From an uncultured Acetatifactor sp. (GTDB lineage: Bacteria; Bacillota; Clostridia; Lachnospirales; Lachnospiraceae), in NCBI GenBank assembly GCA_910585805.1, contig CAJUFB010000001.1, positions 1-64,000 on the forward strand: DNA of 64,000 bases, written 5' to 3'. Of this stretch, positions 45,620 through 54,579 are shown one piece after another. A program made the position numbers and the translations under genes. How positions within the stretch are numbered: the first letter of the stretch is position 1; every line of letters starts with the position of its first letter. The notes beneath the pieces are model-generated. The model made no database searches. It saw nothing but the letters and a program-made list of their open reading frames with translations, and was not told the origin of the DNA.

Positions 45620-46840
45620 CTACATCAGACGCATCTTACCCAAAACCCCGTCGCCCAGTTCTCTGCACTTTTCATAAAAATCCTTTTCCTTCATCACAGG
45701 CGTAAAGAAACCGTATTCCTCCCCGGAAAGGATTCCTTCCGAAGCCGCCCTGTCCTCTTTACCCCAGAAGGCGTTCTCCACAGCTTCGGCCGAAGCTGCA
45801 TTTGTTCTCACGTAAAAGCGTCTTTCTTCCTCCGTTATATCGGCCATATCGGCCTTTTCCTCACTCCAGCCTCCCATAACCGTCCTGCCCTGATTGCGCA
45901 CACAGTCCGTTACATCGGCAACTACCGCACTCGCCGTGGGCAGCTTGCCTGCGCCCCGCCCATAAAACAATGCATCTCCCAGCATATTGCCTGTGATCAC
46001 CACTGCGTTGAATACATCCCCAACTGCGGCAAGCGCATGTTCTCTGGAAAGCATAAAGGGCGCTACCATGGCGGACAGCTTTCCGTCTTCCTGTATCTTC
46101 GCCACTGCCAGCAGTCTGACCTTCCTTCCCTTTGCAGCGGCGAATTCGAGATCTGCCAGCGTAACCCCGCTGATCCCCTCTGTATGAATTTCTCCGGCTT
46201 CCACTGCCTTTCCCGTAGCCAGTGCCGCAAGGATCGCCGTCTTACGGCAAGTGTCATGTCCTTCCACATCCGCCTCCGGATTGCGCTCCGCATATCCCAG
46301 CTCCTGAGCCTGCTTCAGGACCTCGTGATAATCCGCCTTCTCCGTCTCCATTCTGGAAAGGATGTAATTGGTGGTGCCATTCAGAATGCCTGTCACTGCC
46401 ACGATCCGCTCCGCTGAAAGAGAAGTCTGGATGGTGCGGAGAATGGGAATCCCTCCGCCCACACTGGCCTCGAACATATAATTGCAGCGCTTCTTTGCGG
46501 CAAGCGCCAGAAGCTCCGTCCCGTGTGTGGCCACCAGTTCTTTATTGGAAGTGCACACACTTTTTCCGGCGGCAAGCGCCTGTTTCGTAAACTGATATGC
46601 CGGGCCCACGCCTCCCATGGTCTCACACACAACGGAAACAGCAGCATCCTCCAATATCAGACGAAAGTCATGTACCACTCTGTCCTCATATGGATCCCCC
46701 GGAAAATCTCTCAGATCCAGAATATATTTGACGTACACTTCCTCTCCGGTATTTCGGGATATCTGCTCCTGATTCCGCTCGATCACTTCCACAACACCGC
46801 TGCCTACCGTACCGTATCCAAGCACTGCTATATTTATCAT
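45620..46840 (-). CDS. hom: homoserine dehydrogenase
   Basis: 406 residues. NAD(P)-binding GYGTVGSGVVEVI, the catalytic centre with ILNGTTNYILSRM and EADVEGHDTCRKTAILA (substrate-binding Asp/Lys) are intact. There is no clear C-terminal ACT domain of full length; the protein is a little shorter than the ~430 residues of ACT-bearing forms, and the tail (RRFYVRTNAA onwards) resembles a shortened one. It reduces aspartate semialdehyde to homoserine. AGGAG precedes the ATG. It lies between glyA and aspartokinase. Confidence 0.94.
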   Translation of the reverse strand: MINIAVLGYGTVGSGVVEVIERNQEQISRNTGEEVYVKYILDLRDFPGDPYEDRVVHDFRLILEDAAVSVVCETMGGVGPAYQFTKQALAAGKSVCTSNKELVATHGTELLALAAKKRCNYMFEASVGGGIPILRTIQTSLSAERIVAVTGILNGTTNYILSRMETEKADYHEVLKQAQELGYAERNPEADVEGHDTCRKTAILAALATGKAVEAGEIHTEGISGVTLADLEFAAAKGRKVRLLAVAKIQEDGKLSAMVAPFMLSREHALAAVGDVFNAVVITGNMLGDALFYGRGAGKLPTASAVVADVTDCVRNQGRTVMGGWSEEKADMADITEEERRFYVRTNAASAEAVENAFWGKEDRAASEGILSGEEYGFFTPVMKEKDFYEKCRELGDGVLGKMRLM

Positions 46841-46946
46841 CGCTTATCTCCTGTTCCAGCTTCGCTTTTATTCCAGTTTATCCACGTATTCAAAATACGC
46901 ATATCCGCAATACATTATTCTGCCGCCACTACGCATTTCCATTCCG

Positions 46947-48185
46947 TCAATCCAGCGGATATTTCTCTGTCAGCTTCTGCACGATGGCATAGCTTTCCGC
47001 AACCTTCGCCTCACCGCCCTTAAGCACAAGGGTGATGGCTTCTGCGATCCTGTCCATATCCGCCGCATTCATGCCCCTGGAAGTCACCGCCGGCGTGCCC
47101 AGCCGGATACCGCTGGTCACGAAGGGCGACTGGGGGTCATTGGGAATCGTATTTTTATTACAGGTAATGTGCGCCGCATCCAGAAGCTTTTCGGCTGCCT
47201 TGCCTGTAATGCCGAAGTTGGTCAGATCCACCAGCATCAGATGGTTGTCCGTGCCGCCGGACACGATCTTCACACCTCTGTCCATCAGTCCCCTGCAAAG
47301 CGCCTGGGCATTTTCCACGATATTTTTCTGATACTGTCTGAAATCCTCTCCCAGAGCTTCCTTGAAACAGACCGCCTTGGCAGCTATCACATGCATCAGC
47401 GGACCGCCCTGGATACCGGGGAAAATAGCTTTATTGAAATTGTATTTGTCATTGACGGCCCTGCTGGAAAGAATCATGCCTCCCCTGGGTCCTCTGAGCG
47501 TCTTGTGGGTCGTCGTGGTGGTCACGTCGGCATAGGGGATGGGACTGGGATGAAGCCCTGCAGCCACCAGGCCTGCGATATGAGCCATATCCACCATGAG
47601 AACGGCGCCTGCCTCGTCCGCCACCTGACGGAATTTTTTGAAATCTATGGTACGCGCATATGCGGACGCTCCGGCAATGATCATTTTGGGACGTGCTTCC
47701 AGGGCGATCTCCCGAAGCGCGTCATAGTCAATAAATCCCTCATCATTTACCCCGTACGGCACAATGTGGAAATATTTCCCGGACATATTCACCGGACTTC
47801 CGTGAGTCAAATGTCCGCCGTGGTCCAGATTCATCCCCATAATGGTATCTCCCGGCTTGCAGATCGCAAACTGCACCGCCATATTAGCCTGGGCGCCTGA
47901 ATGGGGCTGCACATTGGCATACTCACAGCCAAACAGCTCTTTTGCGCGGCTGATCGCCAGGTTCTCCACCACATCCACGCACTGGCAACCTCCGTAATAT
48001 CTCTTCCCCGGATATCCTTCCGCATATTTATTCGTCAAAGGGCTTCCCATTGCAGCCATGACTGCCTTGCTTACCCAGTTCTCGGACGCGATCAGCTCAA
48101 TATGGCTGTTCTGCCGCTTCTGCTCCTCTACGATGGCCTGGGCTGTTTCGGGGTCTACATTTCTTACTTCATCCAAAGAATACAT
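46947..48185 (-). CDS. glyA: serine hydroxymethyltransferase
   Basis: 412 residues. PLP enzyme interconverting serine and glycine with THF; some forms also cleave threonine. The PLP lysine is in VTTTTTHKTLRGPRGG; other motifs are GYPGKRYYGGC, LDHGGHLTHG and MVDMAHIAGLVAAG. It stands behind its own promoter and about 190-base leader and is followed by hom and aspartokinase. Confidence 0.96.
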   Translation of the reverse strand: MYSLDEVRNVDPETAQAIVEEQKRQNSHIELIASENWVSKAVMAAMGSPLTNKYAEGYPGKRYYGGCQCVDVVENLAISRAKELFGCEYANVQPHSGAQANMAVQFAICKPGDTIMGMNLDHGGHLTHGSPVNMSGKYFHIVPYGVNDEGFIDYDALREIALEARPKMIIAGASAYARTIDFKKFRQVADEAGAVLMVDMAHIAGLVAAGLHPSPIPYADVTTTTTHKTLRGPRGGMILSSRAVNDKYNFNKAIFPGIQGGPLMHVIAAKAVCFKEALGEDFRQYQKNIVENAQALCRGLMDRGVKIVSGGTDNHLMLVDLTNFGITGKAAEKLLDAAHITCNKNTIPNDPQSPFVTSGIRLGTPAVTSRGMNAADMDRIAEAITLVLKGGEAKVAESYAIVQKLTEKYPLD

Positions 48186-48412
48186 TTCCGGATCCTCCTG
48201 TTCTTGTTCCGCGCACGTTTTTCAATTTCGCATACACGTACATTTCACCCGGCTAAAACATCAATTTCCGTCATCCAGGTACATCTGTCCGCCGACCAAT
48301 CCGGACAATATGCGCACATATGCTGTTCCATTTCCCTGTCTGCTCCCCGTATATCTGTACACTGGGAATTTGACATATGGCTTGATTATATCATAGAACA
48401 ACGGGAATGCAA
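48186..48412 (-). promoter_or_regulatory. glyA promoter and leader
   Basis: On the minus strand TTGCAT (48412-48407), 16 bases and TATAAT (48390-48385) form a good sigma-A promoter. The transcript would carry about 190 untranslated bases, ending in AGGAGGATCC before the ATG. I looked for glycine or THF riboswitch features and could not recognise them. Confidence 0.6.
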
Positions 48413-48517
48413 ACAAAAAAATTCGGCAAAGACCCGTTTTGTCCTCTTTATTACGGGAACTCTGCTGTTTTTTAAAGATTTTTATGCAATATGCCATAAA
48501 TTTTCAGCGCAACAGAC

Positions 48518-48546
48518 TTTACGAAAATCTCCTTCACTGTTAAAAT
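48518..48546 (+). promoter_or_regulatory. promoter of the diacylglycerol kinase gene
   Basis: TTTACG (48518-48523), 17 bases and TAAAAT (48541-48546) lie 49 bases before the gene start. With the divergent glyA promoter this accounts for most of the 409-base intergenic region; the rest is AT-rich with no gene. Confidence 0.5.
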
Positions 48547-48594
48547 AAGAAGCAGCGACCGTCAGTATATCATTATGAAAGTTGAGGGATCACC

Positions 48595-49518
48595 ATGTAT
48601 CACATTATGATCAATCCAGCCTCCGGCTCCGGCCACGGACTGAAAATATGGAAAAATCAGATCGCCCCATTGCTTCAGTCCCAAAACATTCCCTGCATCC
48701 CTTACTTTACCGAAGGAAAAGGGGATGCCGCCCGGATCGCCGAGGATATCGCCCGTCAGACAGCAGGCCCCCTGTCACTTGTTATACTGGGCGGCGACGG
48801 TACCGTAAACGAGGCTCTGCAGGGACCTGAAGATACCTCCCGCATTACATTGGGATATATTCCCACGGGTTCCAGCAATGACCTGTCACGGGATCTGAAG
48901 ATTCCCACAACGCCGTCCGCTGCCCTTGACCTGATCCTGCATTCCGGAAAACCCTGTCCCATGGATCTGGGCGTCTTAACTTATCCTGACGGCACTGCGC
49001 GCAAGTTCGCCGTCAGCTGCGGCATGGGTTTTGACGCTGCTGTCTGTGAGGAGGCCCTTCATTCCAGGATCAAGTCCGTGATGAACCGGCTGGGACTCGG
49101 AAAACTGACCTATCTGGGCATCGCCCTGAAACAGCTGTTTGCCTCAAAAGCCATATCGGGCCGGCTGACCATGGAAGACGGCAGCCTGATCGATATCGGA
49201 AGCATGCTGTTTACCGCCTGTATGCTTCATCGCTTTGAAGGCGGAGGATTTATGTTTGCTCCCGATGCGGATGACAGCGACGGTTATCTGAATATCTGCG
49301 CTGTGGGAGACCTGCCGAAGCTTCTGATCCTGTTCGCCCTGCCCACCGCTTTCGTCGGAAAGCATTACAGATTCAGGGGGATCACACCTTATAAGGTCCG
49401 GTCACTTACCATTGAAACCAGCCTTCCGCTCTGGGTTCATACAGACGGTGAGGTCAGCCGCAGGAGCAGTCAGATCCATGTCACCTGTGAAAAAAATGCC
49501 ATCCGGATACTGCGTTGA
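48595..49518 (+). CDS. diacylglycerol kinase family lipid kinase (DagK/YegS)
   Basis: 307 residues. NPASGSG at the N-terminus and VILGGDGTVNEALQG are the nucleotide-binding motifs; GYIPTGSSNDLSRDL completes the catalytic domain. A C-terminal beta-rich domain follows. The family phosphorylates diacylglycerol or related lipids, recycling lipids released by lipoteichoic acid or lipoprotein synthesis. GAGGGATC precedes the ATG. Its plus-strand neighbour is a PAP2-type protein, so both may act in lipid turnover. Confidence 0.88.
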   Translation: MYHIMINPASGSGHGLKIWKNQIAPLLQSQNIPCIPYFTEGKGDAARIAEDIARQTAGPLSLVILGGDGTVNEALQGPEDTSRITLGYIPTGSSNDLSRDLKIPTTPSAALDLILHSGKPCPMDLGVLTYPDGTARKFAVSCGMGFDAAVCEEALHSRIKSVMNRLGLGKLTYLGIALKQLFASKAISGRLTMEDGSLIDIGSMLFTACMLHRFEGGGFMFAPDADDSDGYLNICAVGDLPKLLILFALPTAFVGKHYRFRGITPYKVRSLTIETSLPLWVHTDGEVSRRSSQIHVTCEKNAIRILR

Positions 49519-49559
49519 TTAAGATTTTCTAAAATTTGTTAAAGAAATAAGAAAGGGCA

Positions 49560-49587
49560 TTGATTTTTCATTTTGCAGCGCTATACT
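49560..49587 (+). promoter_or_regulatory. promoter of the PAP2-type gene
   Basis: TTGATT (49560-49565), 16 bases and TATACT (49582-49587) form a sigma-A promoter about 90 bases before the start codon. Confidence 0.6.
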
Positions 49588-49679
49588 AGAGCATGGTTAA
49601 AGGCATCTCAGGGTACCGCCATATGGGCTGTCGTTCCGATACATGCAGCCCGGGGAGAATAGTGAAAGGATGTTATAAA

Positions 49680-50357
49680 ATGGAAAAGTTAAAAAATCTT
49701 TACGCAAAATACAGGCATGGTATTCCTCTGTTGGCCTATATGGTCATCTACCTGTCCTGGTTTACCTGGCTGGAGGGGGCAAACACGAAAAATTACCGGG
49801 TCATTCATGTAACTGCAGATGATTACATTCCATTCTGCGAAATATTTGTTCTTCCTTACCTGCTGTGGTTTGCCTATGTGTCCATAGTAGTGATATTTCT
49901 GTTTTTCCGAAGCAAACAGGAATTTAACAGATGCTGTGTATTCCTTTTTACGGGTATGACGCTCTTCCTGATCATATCCACCCTGTGGCCAAACGGGCAT
50001 CATCTGCGACTGGCGGAAATGCCCCGGGACAATATTTTCACAAGGGCCGTGTCCGTTCTCTGGAGCATAGATACGCCCACAAACCTCTGGCCCAGCATCC
50101 ATGTATACAATTCCATGGGCGCCCATTTTGCCGTTATCCGCAGCGCGGACCTGGAAAATAAAAAGGGCATAAAGCTGGCTTCCGGCATCCTTGCCATGTC
50201 CATTATACTGTCTACCATGTTCATCAAGCAGCACTCTGTCTTTGATGTGATGACCGCAATCGCACTTGGCAGCGTAATGTATACCTTTACTTACAGAAGG
50301 GAAGTCGTTCTGGCCGCCAGAATGCAGCGCAAGCTGAAGAAGCGGATCTCCATATAG
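49680..50357 (+). CDS. PAP2-superfamily membrane phosphatase
   Basis: 225 residues from ATG 49680 (MEKLKNLYAKY), with AAAGGATG upstream; a frame starting at 49593 overlaps the promoter. Six membrane helices. The PAP2 motifs are visible as PSIHVYNSMGAHFAV and SxxxxxHxxxD (STMFIKQHSVFDV). The family dephosphorylates lipid phosphates or transfers phospho-head groups, including inositol lipids. The substrate is unknown; the nearby lipid kinase suggests phosphatidate metabolism. Confidence 0.8.
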   Translation: MEKLKNLYAKYRHGIPLLAYMVIYLSWFTWLEGANTKNYRVIHVTADDYIPFCEIFVLPYLLWFAYVSIVVIFLFFRSKQEFNRCCVFLFTGMTLFLIISTLWPNGHHLRLAEMPRDNIFTRAVSVLWSIDTPTNLWPSIHVYNSMGAHFAVIRSADLENKKGIKLASGILAMSIILSTMFIKQHSVFDVMTAIALGSVMYTFTYRREVVLAARMQRKLKKRISI

Positions 50358-50378
50358 TCGGCGCGATATCGAATCATA

Positions 50379-50478
50379 AAAGGGGCCGTGGGGAAAGCAT
50401 TCGTTCACAATATATAGCTGTGATTTCCATATCACAATACATATTGTGGGAATGCAGTTATTTCCCGACAGCCCCTTT
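50379..50478. terminator. 100-bp near-perfect nested hairpin between convergent genes
   Basis: The outer arms AAAGGGGCCGTGGGGAAA (50379-50396) and its inverted copy (to 50478) pair in 16 of 18 places. Inside, GCATTC/GAATGC, CACAATAT/ATATTGTG and TGTGAT/ATCACA continue the stem to a six-base loop. It lies between the stops of the PAP2 gene and the GT2 gene and can act as a two-way terminator, but it is much longer than needed for that. Confidence 0.75.
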
Positions 50479-50485
50479 CTCTTTG

Positions 50486-51511
50486 TCAGTTAAATTTAAA
50501 GATTTTCCGGCAGATTTTATACCCGCTGACCGAGATCCTGCGGCCGCTGCGCCCGGGAAGGTTCATTGCGTTCCCCATGATGCCGTGTCTCATCCACAGA
50601 TACAGAGCCCTGTCCTTTGATCTCAGATACTTCCACAGCTCTTTCTTTTTCTCAAGATTCTCCTCTGTGCCGGAACGGATCAACAGCACAGAAGACACTG
50701 TTGTGATAATTTCCAGATAATTCCGCATATACTGATACAGACGCTTATTCTTCAGGATTTCCTGCTTTTTATCCACCATGTAATCCATCATAACCTTGTT
50801 CACCTGAATCTGCTGATCGATTCTGGATATCATAATCTCCTCATTTACCGACTGGTCTTCCCGCCCAATATAGTAGCGGTACAGATTCACGTCCATATAA
50901 TACATATTTCTCACATAGGGAAGCGGCTCAAATACATAAATATTGTCCACATAAAAAGTATGCTCCGGCAGCTTCAGTCCGCATTCCTGCAGCAGCCTGG
51001 TTCGGAAAATAACCGAATGCATCAATATATAATGCCCCTTAATAAAATGATGACAGTCTCCCCAGGTAAATTGCTTTCCCTCCGGAAAAATATGCCTGTA
51101 ATGCATTACCTTCTTCCGCTTCTCTCCCTCTTTCTCATAGACGAAATTGCAGATCAGCATATCCAGGGCATAAGCCCCCCCTGCCAGCTCCCGCAATTTA
51201 TCCAGCACCTGCAGATAAGCCTCTTTTTTCACCCAGTCATCGCTGTCCACCACTTTAAAATACAGCCCTTCCGCATTCCGGATACCAGTATTGACTGCGG
51301 CGCCATGACCTCCGTTTTCCTGATGAACAGCTTTCACAATGGTCGGGTATTTATCCGCATACTCTTCCGCGATCCCGGCCGTTCCGTCTCTGGAGCCGTC
51401 ATTTACGATGATGATCTCCACGTCTTCTCCGCCCACCAGAAGGGAGTCCACGCATTTTCTCATATAAGCTTCGGAATTATAGCAGGGAATCGCTATCGAC
51501 AACAGTTTCAC
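50486..51511 (-). CDS. family 2 glycosyltransferase
   Basis: 341 residues. GT-A fold: IAIPCYNSEAYMRKCVDSLL, IIIVNDGSRDGT, HQENGGHGAAVNTGI and VDSDDWV (DxD metal motif). The C-terminal ~120 residues are helical and basic without membrane segments. The acceptor and sugar are unknown; the family builds cell-surface or capsule glycans. The start is GTG at 51511 with GAGGAGG upstream. It overlaps the 3' end of the SfsA-MutY gene by 35 bases, so the two are co-transcribed. Confidence 0.9.
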   Translation of the reverse strand: MKLLSIAIPCYNSEAYMRKCVDSLLVGGEDVEIIIVNDGSRDGTAGIAEEYADKYPTIVKAVHQENGGHGAAVNTGIRNAEGLYFKVVDSDDWVKKEAYLQVLDKLRELAGGAYALDMLICNFVYEKEGEKRKKVMHYRHIFPEGKQFTWGDCHHFIKGHYILMHSVIFRTRLLQECGLKLPEHTFYVDNIYVFEPLPYVRNMYYMDVNLYRYYIGREDQSVNEEIMISRIDQQIQVNKVMMDYMVDKKQEILKNKRLYQYMRNYLEIITTVSSVLLIRSGTEENLEKKKELWKYLRSKDRALYLWMRHGIMGNAMNLPGRSGRRISVSGYKICRKIFKFN

Positions 51512-53375
51512 TTTTTAAGTCCTCCTCATATCTTTCCTTGCCCAGCCTGATGTCAAGGTATTTTGTATATGCGCCAAAGGCAGAGGGAATGGGATATCTG
51601 TCCCTTGTCTCCTCCGGTTCAATGTACAGCCAGCCCTCCGTAAAACCGCCTGCTTTCTTCGGTTCCAGCTCGTCCACTCTGACCATATAGCCCTTCATAT
51701 GCCATTCTCTGTGGGTAAAAATATGCTTTGCCTCCTCTAAGGGACGGATATGCAGAATATTCAAACCGTTCTCTGTCAGATACGCTGTCACTTCTCCTGC
51801 TGTATGAAAACCTTCCATGGAAGGAAACTCGTACATGCCTGCAAGCAGGCCCTTTTCTGCCCGCTTCCGTATCACAGCCCGGCTTCCGTCCCTCACGATC
51901 AGAACGGTCTTCTCCTCAATCTTCCTGGGCCTCTTTGTCTGCTTTTTCGGATACTCCGGCTCTGTTCCCGCCATATGAGCCAGACAAAGTCTTTCCAACG
52001 GACATTTCCCGCAGAGAGGCGCTCCGTTGGGGATACATATGCAGGCGCCGATTTCCATCATTGCCTGATTAAAATCACCCGGGCGGTCAGAGGGCATGAT
52101 CGCCTTAAGCTCCTGTTCCACTGCTTCTTTTACCTTTGGGTCCGTAACAGGACGTTCATCCCTTCTGAGTCTTGCTGCCACGCGGAGCACGTTTCCATCC
52201 ACCGCAGGCACCGCTCTTCCGAAGGCTATGGAAGCTATGGCTCCCGCCGTGTAACTTCCTATCCCTGACAGCTTCAGCAATTCCTCATAAGTATCCGGCA
52301 TTCTGCCTCCATGCTCGTTCTCTATCTGAATGGCGGCCTTCTGAAGATTGCGCACCCGGTTGTAATAACCAAGACCCTCCCACAGCTTCAAAAGCACTTC
52401 TTCCTCCGCCTGCGCAAGAGCCGCAATGTCAGGAAGCGCTTCCATAAAGCGTTCGAAATAAGGTTTGACAGCCTCTACCCTGGTCTGCTGCAGCATGATC
52501 TCCGACACCCACACACGATAAGGGGACGGCTCCTCACGCCATGGCAGAATGCGCCTGTTTCTATCATACCATTTTAACAGAGGAATAGGAATATCCGCAA
52601 ACTTATTCTTTCCTAAGGAAATTCTAAAGTTTTCATGAATGCCAGGATCCAGAACCACAGGAACCGGCCGATTCATCTTCATGCTCACCGGAGTCACCAC
52701 ACAGTCATATGCCAGTATCTCCACCCCGTTTTCTGCCGCCCTGCAAAGCGCTTCGGCAAACTGCGGATGGGTGTCCCGGTTGGGCGTAAAATATTCCACC
52801 CCTTCCATCTGTATGACAAACACGACAAATGCGCGATACCCTTCCCTTCTGGCTGCCGCCAGTTCCTCCACATGTTTTACCGCCCGCTCCGAAGGCGCAT
52901 CCGGAAAACGTACTATGCCGTCTTCCTCCAATGTAACCCCTTTCACTTCCATAAAGATCTTTTCATTTCCGGTTTCCACGTAAAAATCGAAACGCGAATT
53001 CCCGTATACGGCTTCCGGCTTCACCATCTGTATATCCGAAAACAGTCCGCCCTTGCGCAGCCATTCTTCCACTGCCCTGTTCGGCGCCTGGGAATCCATA
53101 TTGATCATACGTTCCCCCTTCTCTACCGCCACAAGGTCATAAGCCGTGCTCCGCTTGGGATTCCCGCACTTCTCCAGATAGACCCGTGCCCCTTCTCGGA
53201 GCAGTTCAAGGCATCTTCCTGTATTTTTCACATGAACCTTCTCAACATGGACCTTCTCAAGCCATCCGGAACCGCCATCCTGTTCGCTCTCTTCCGTACT
53301 TTCAATCTCCACTCTGGCTATAAAGCGGTTGGGCCGTTCCAGAAAACGGCCCTCCACGATATTTTTATACTCCAT
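51477..53375 (-). CDS. SfsA-MutY fusion: DNA-binding/nuclease domain plus A/G-specific adenine glycosylase
   Basis: 632 residues in one uninterrupted frame. Residues 1-240 are a full SfsA: VEGRFLERPNRFIARVEI, the nuclease-like FMEVKGVTLE and FPDAPSERAVKHVEEL. Residues 262-600 are MutY: catalytic Glu292 (VWVSEIMLQQT), helix-hairpin-helix LSGIGSYTAGAIASIAFG, Asp393 (AVDGNV), an Fe-S loop with C447, C455, C458 and C464, and a C-terminal NUDIX-like domain (EFPSMEGFH; FTHREWHMKGY). MutY removes A opposite 8-oxoG; SfsA has reported nuclease activity. No ribosome site or stop lies at the domain border. Confidence 0.9.
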   Translation of the reverse strand: MEYKNIVEGRFLERPNRFIARVEIESTEESEQDGGSGWLEKVHVEKVHVKNTGRCLELLREGARVYLEKCGNPKRSTAYDLVAVEKGERMINMDSQAPNRAVEEWLRKGGLFSDIQMVKPEAVYGNSRFDFYVETGNEKIFMEVKGVTLEEDGIVRFPDAPSERAVKHVEELAAARREGYRAFVVFVIQMEGVEYFTPNRDTHPQFAEALCRAAENGVEILAYDCVVTPVSMKMNRPVPVVLDPGIHENFRISLGKNKFADIPIPLLKWYDRNRRILPWREEPSPYRVWVSEIMLQQTRVEAVKPYFERFMEALPDIAALAQAEEEVLLKLWEGLGYYNRVRNLQKAAIQIENEHGGRMPDTYEELLKLSGIGSYTAGAIASIAFGRAVPAVDGNVLRVAARLRRDERPVTDPKVKEAVEQELKAIMPSDRPGDFNQAMMEIGACICIPNGAPLCGKCPLERLCLAHMAGTEPEYPKKQTKRPRKIEEKTVLIVRDGSRAVIRKRAEKGLLAGMYEFPSMEGFHTAGEVTAYLTENGLNILHIRPLEEAKHIFTHREWHMKGYMVRVDELEPKKAGGFTEGWLYIEPEETRDRYPIPSAFGAYTKYLDIRLGKERYEEDLKSETVVDSDSLL

Positions 53376-53471
53376 TCGAAAATGTGTCTCCTCTGTTGTT
53401 TTGGCCCTGGCAAAGCCTGCCTATATCCCTATCATACCCAAAAAGCCTTTTTGCTATTCTTCTCTCCTCCT

Positions 53472-54455
53472 TCAGACAGCCTGGCACCTGCGCCGTCCCA
53501 CAGCTCTGTAGGGCACCCTTGCAGCCGGAACGGACTGTGCGGCACTGGAAGTGTGGACCGACTGGTCATCAAAAAAGATCTGAGCTCCAAACGCTTTCAA
53601 TACCTCTTTTTTCTCAAGCCCACCCAGAAAGAATGCTTCATCCACCCGTACATTCCACGAACGCATGGTGCGGATCACCCGCTCATGGGCAGGCGCGCTC
53701 CGCGAAGTCACCAGGGCTGTCCTGATCGGGCAGTCTTCCGTCCCAAGCTCTCTCTGCAAATCCGACAGCTTTTTCAAAAACTGGGCAAATGGTCCCTCCG
53801 CAAGAGGCTCCCTCGCAAGCATTCGCTCATTTTCCTCGAAAGCGTTCAGCCCCTTTTCCTTAAAGATCATCTCGGATTCGTCTGTAAAGAGCACCGCATC
53901 TCCATCGAAAGCAATACGTATCTGGAATTCTCCGCCGGATAACACAGCCTCTTCCCGGCTGTCGCCCTTTGTATTCCTCTGCGCATGCTCTGCCTGGCTC
54001 TCGCTCACCCGGTGCTCCGTACATATGATCCCTGCCGCTATGCCGCTGTCAATGGCGCTCTGCACATCGTCCTCATAGGCAGACAGAAACAGATCCGTAT
54101 GGAATGCCTCCAGATAAGGCGCCAGGGACGCGCCGCTCACCAGCACGGAGCGGGTAATATCCAGTCCGTAATGCGCAATGGCATTAAACACACGCAGCGA
54201 GGAATCCGGACTGTTGCGGGACATGATAATGACTTCCACAAGATTCCCTTCCCGGCTGTATTCATTTAAACGAAGCAGTGACCTGATCAGCCTGAATCCC
54301 GGCCCGGGCTTCAAAATATCCTGCTCATGCTCTACCTGGTATCTGCAGTACGCTTCCACACCCTGCTGCTCGAAAATCTCATTTTCCAATGTCAGGTCAA
54401 ACAAAGCTCTTGATGATACCCCTATTACCATCTTTTTGTCTGAATGATATGCCAT
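53472..54455 (-). CDS. cytosolic 5'-nucleotidase (NT5C1-like)
   Basis: 327 residues from ATG 54455, with AAGAGGTGG upstream. The sequence resembles the 5'-nucleotidase family (PF06189): VIGVSSRALFDL near the start, VIIMSRNSPDSSLRVFNAI, the conserved RIAFDGDAVLFTDESE with catalytic Asp residues, and AFFLGGLEKKEVLKAFGAQIFFDDQ. These enzymes dephosphorylate nucleoside monophosphates in the cytoplasm. It lies between DUF1653 and SfsA-MutY on the same strand. Confidence 0.82.
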   Translation of the reverse strand: MAYHSDKKMVIGVSSRALFDLTLENEIFEQQGVEAYCRYQVEHEQDILKPGPGFRLIRSLLRLNEYSREGNLVEVIIMSRNSPDSSLRVFNAIAHYGLDITRSVLVSGASLAPYLEAFHTDLFLSAYEDDVQSAIDSGIAAGIICTEHRVSESQAEHAQRNTKGDSREEAVLSGGEFQIRIAFDGDAVLFTDESEMIFKEKGLNAFEENERMLAREPLAEGPFAQFLKKLSDLQRELGTEDCPIRTALVTSRSAPAHERVIRTMRSWNVRVDEAFFLGGLEKKEVLKAFGAQIFFDDQSVHTSSAAQSVPAARVPYRAVGRRRCQAV

Positions 54456-54579
54456 ACGCCACCTCTTTCTTCCCATATGCATCCCGATGCCGCCCTCACT
54501 GCCACGGACCCGTGAGTCTTCATGATGCAGGCCCTACCGTTTGCCCGGCGCTTCACCGGCTCAATTCGAAAGCGAAGCC

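Noticed and set aside
48186..48384. Possible glycine or THF riboswitch before glyA
   Set aside because: No motif of either class could be recognised; the leader is kept only as untranslated sequence.
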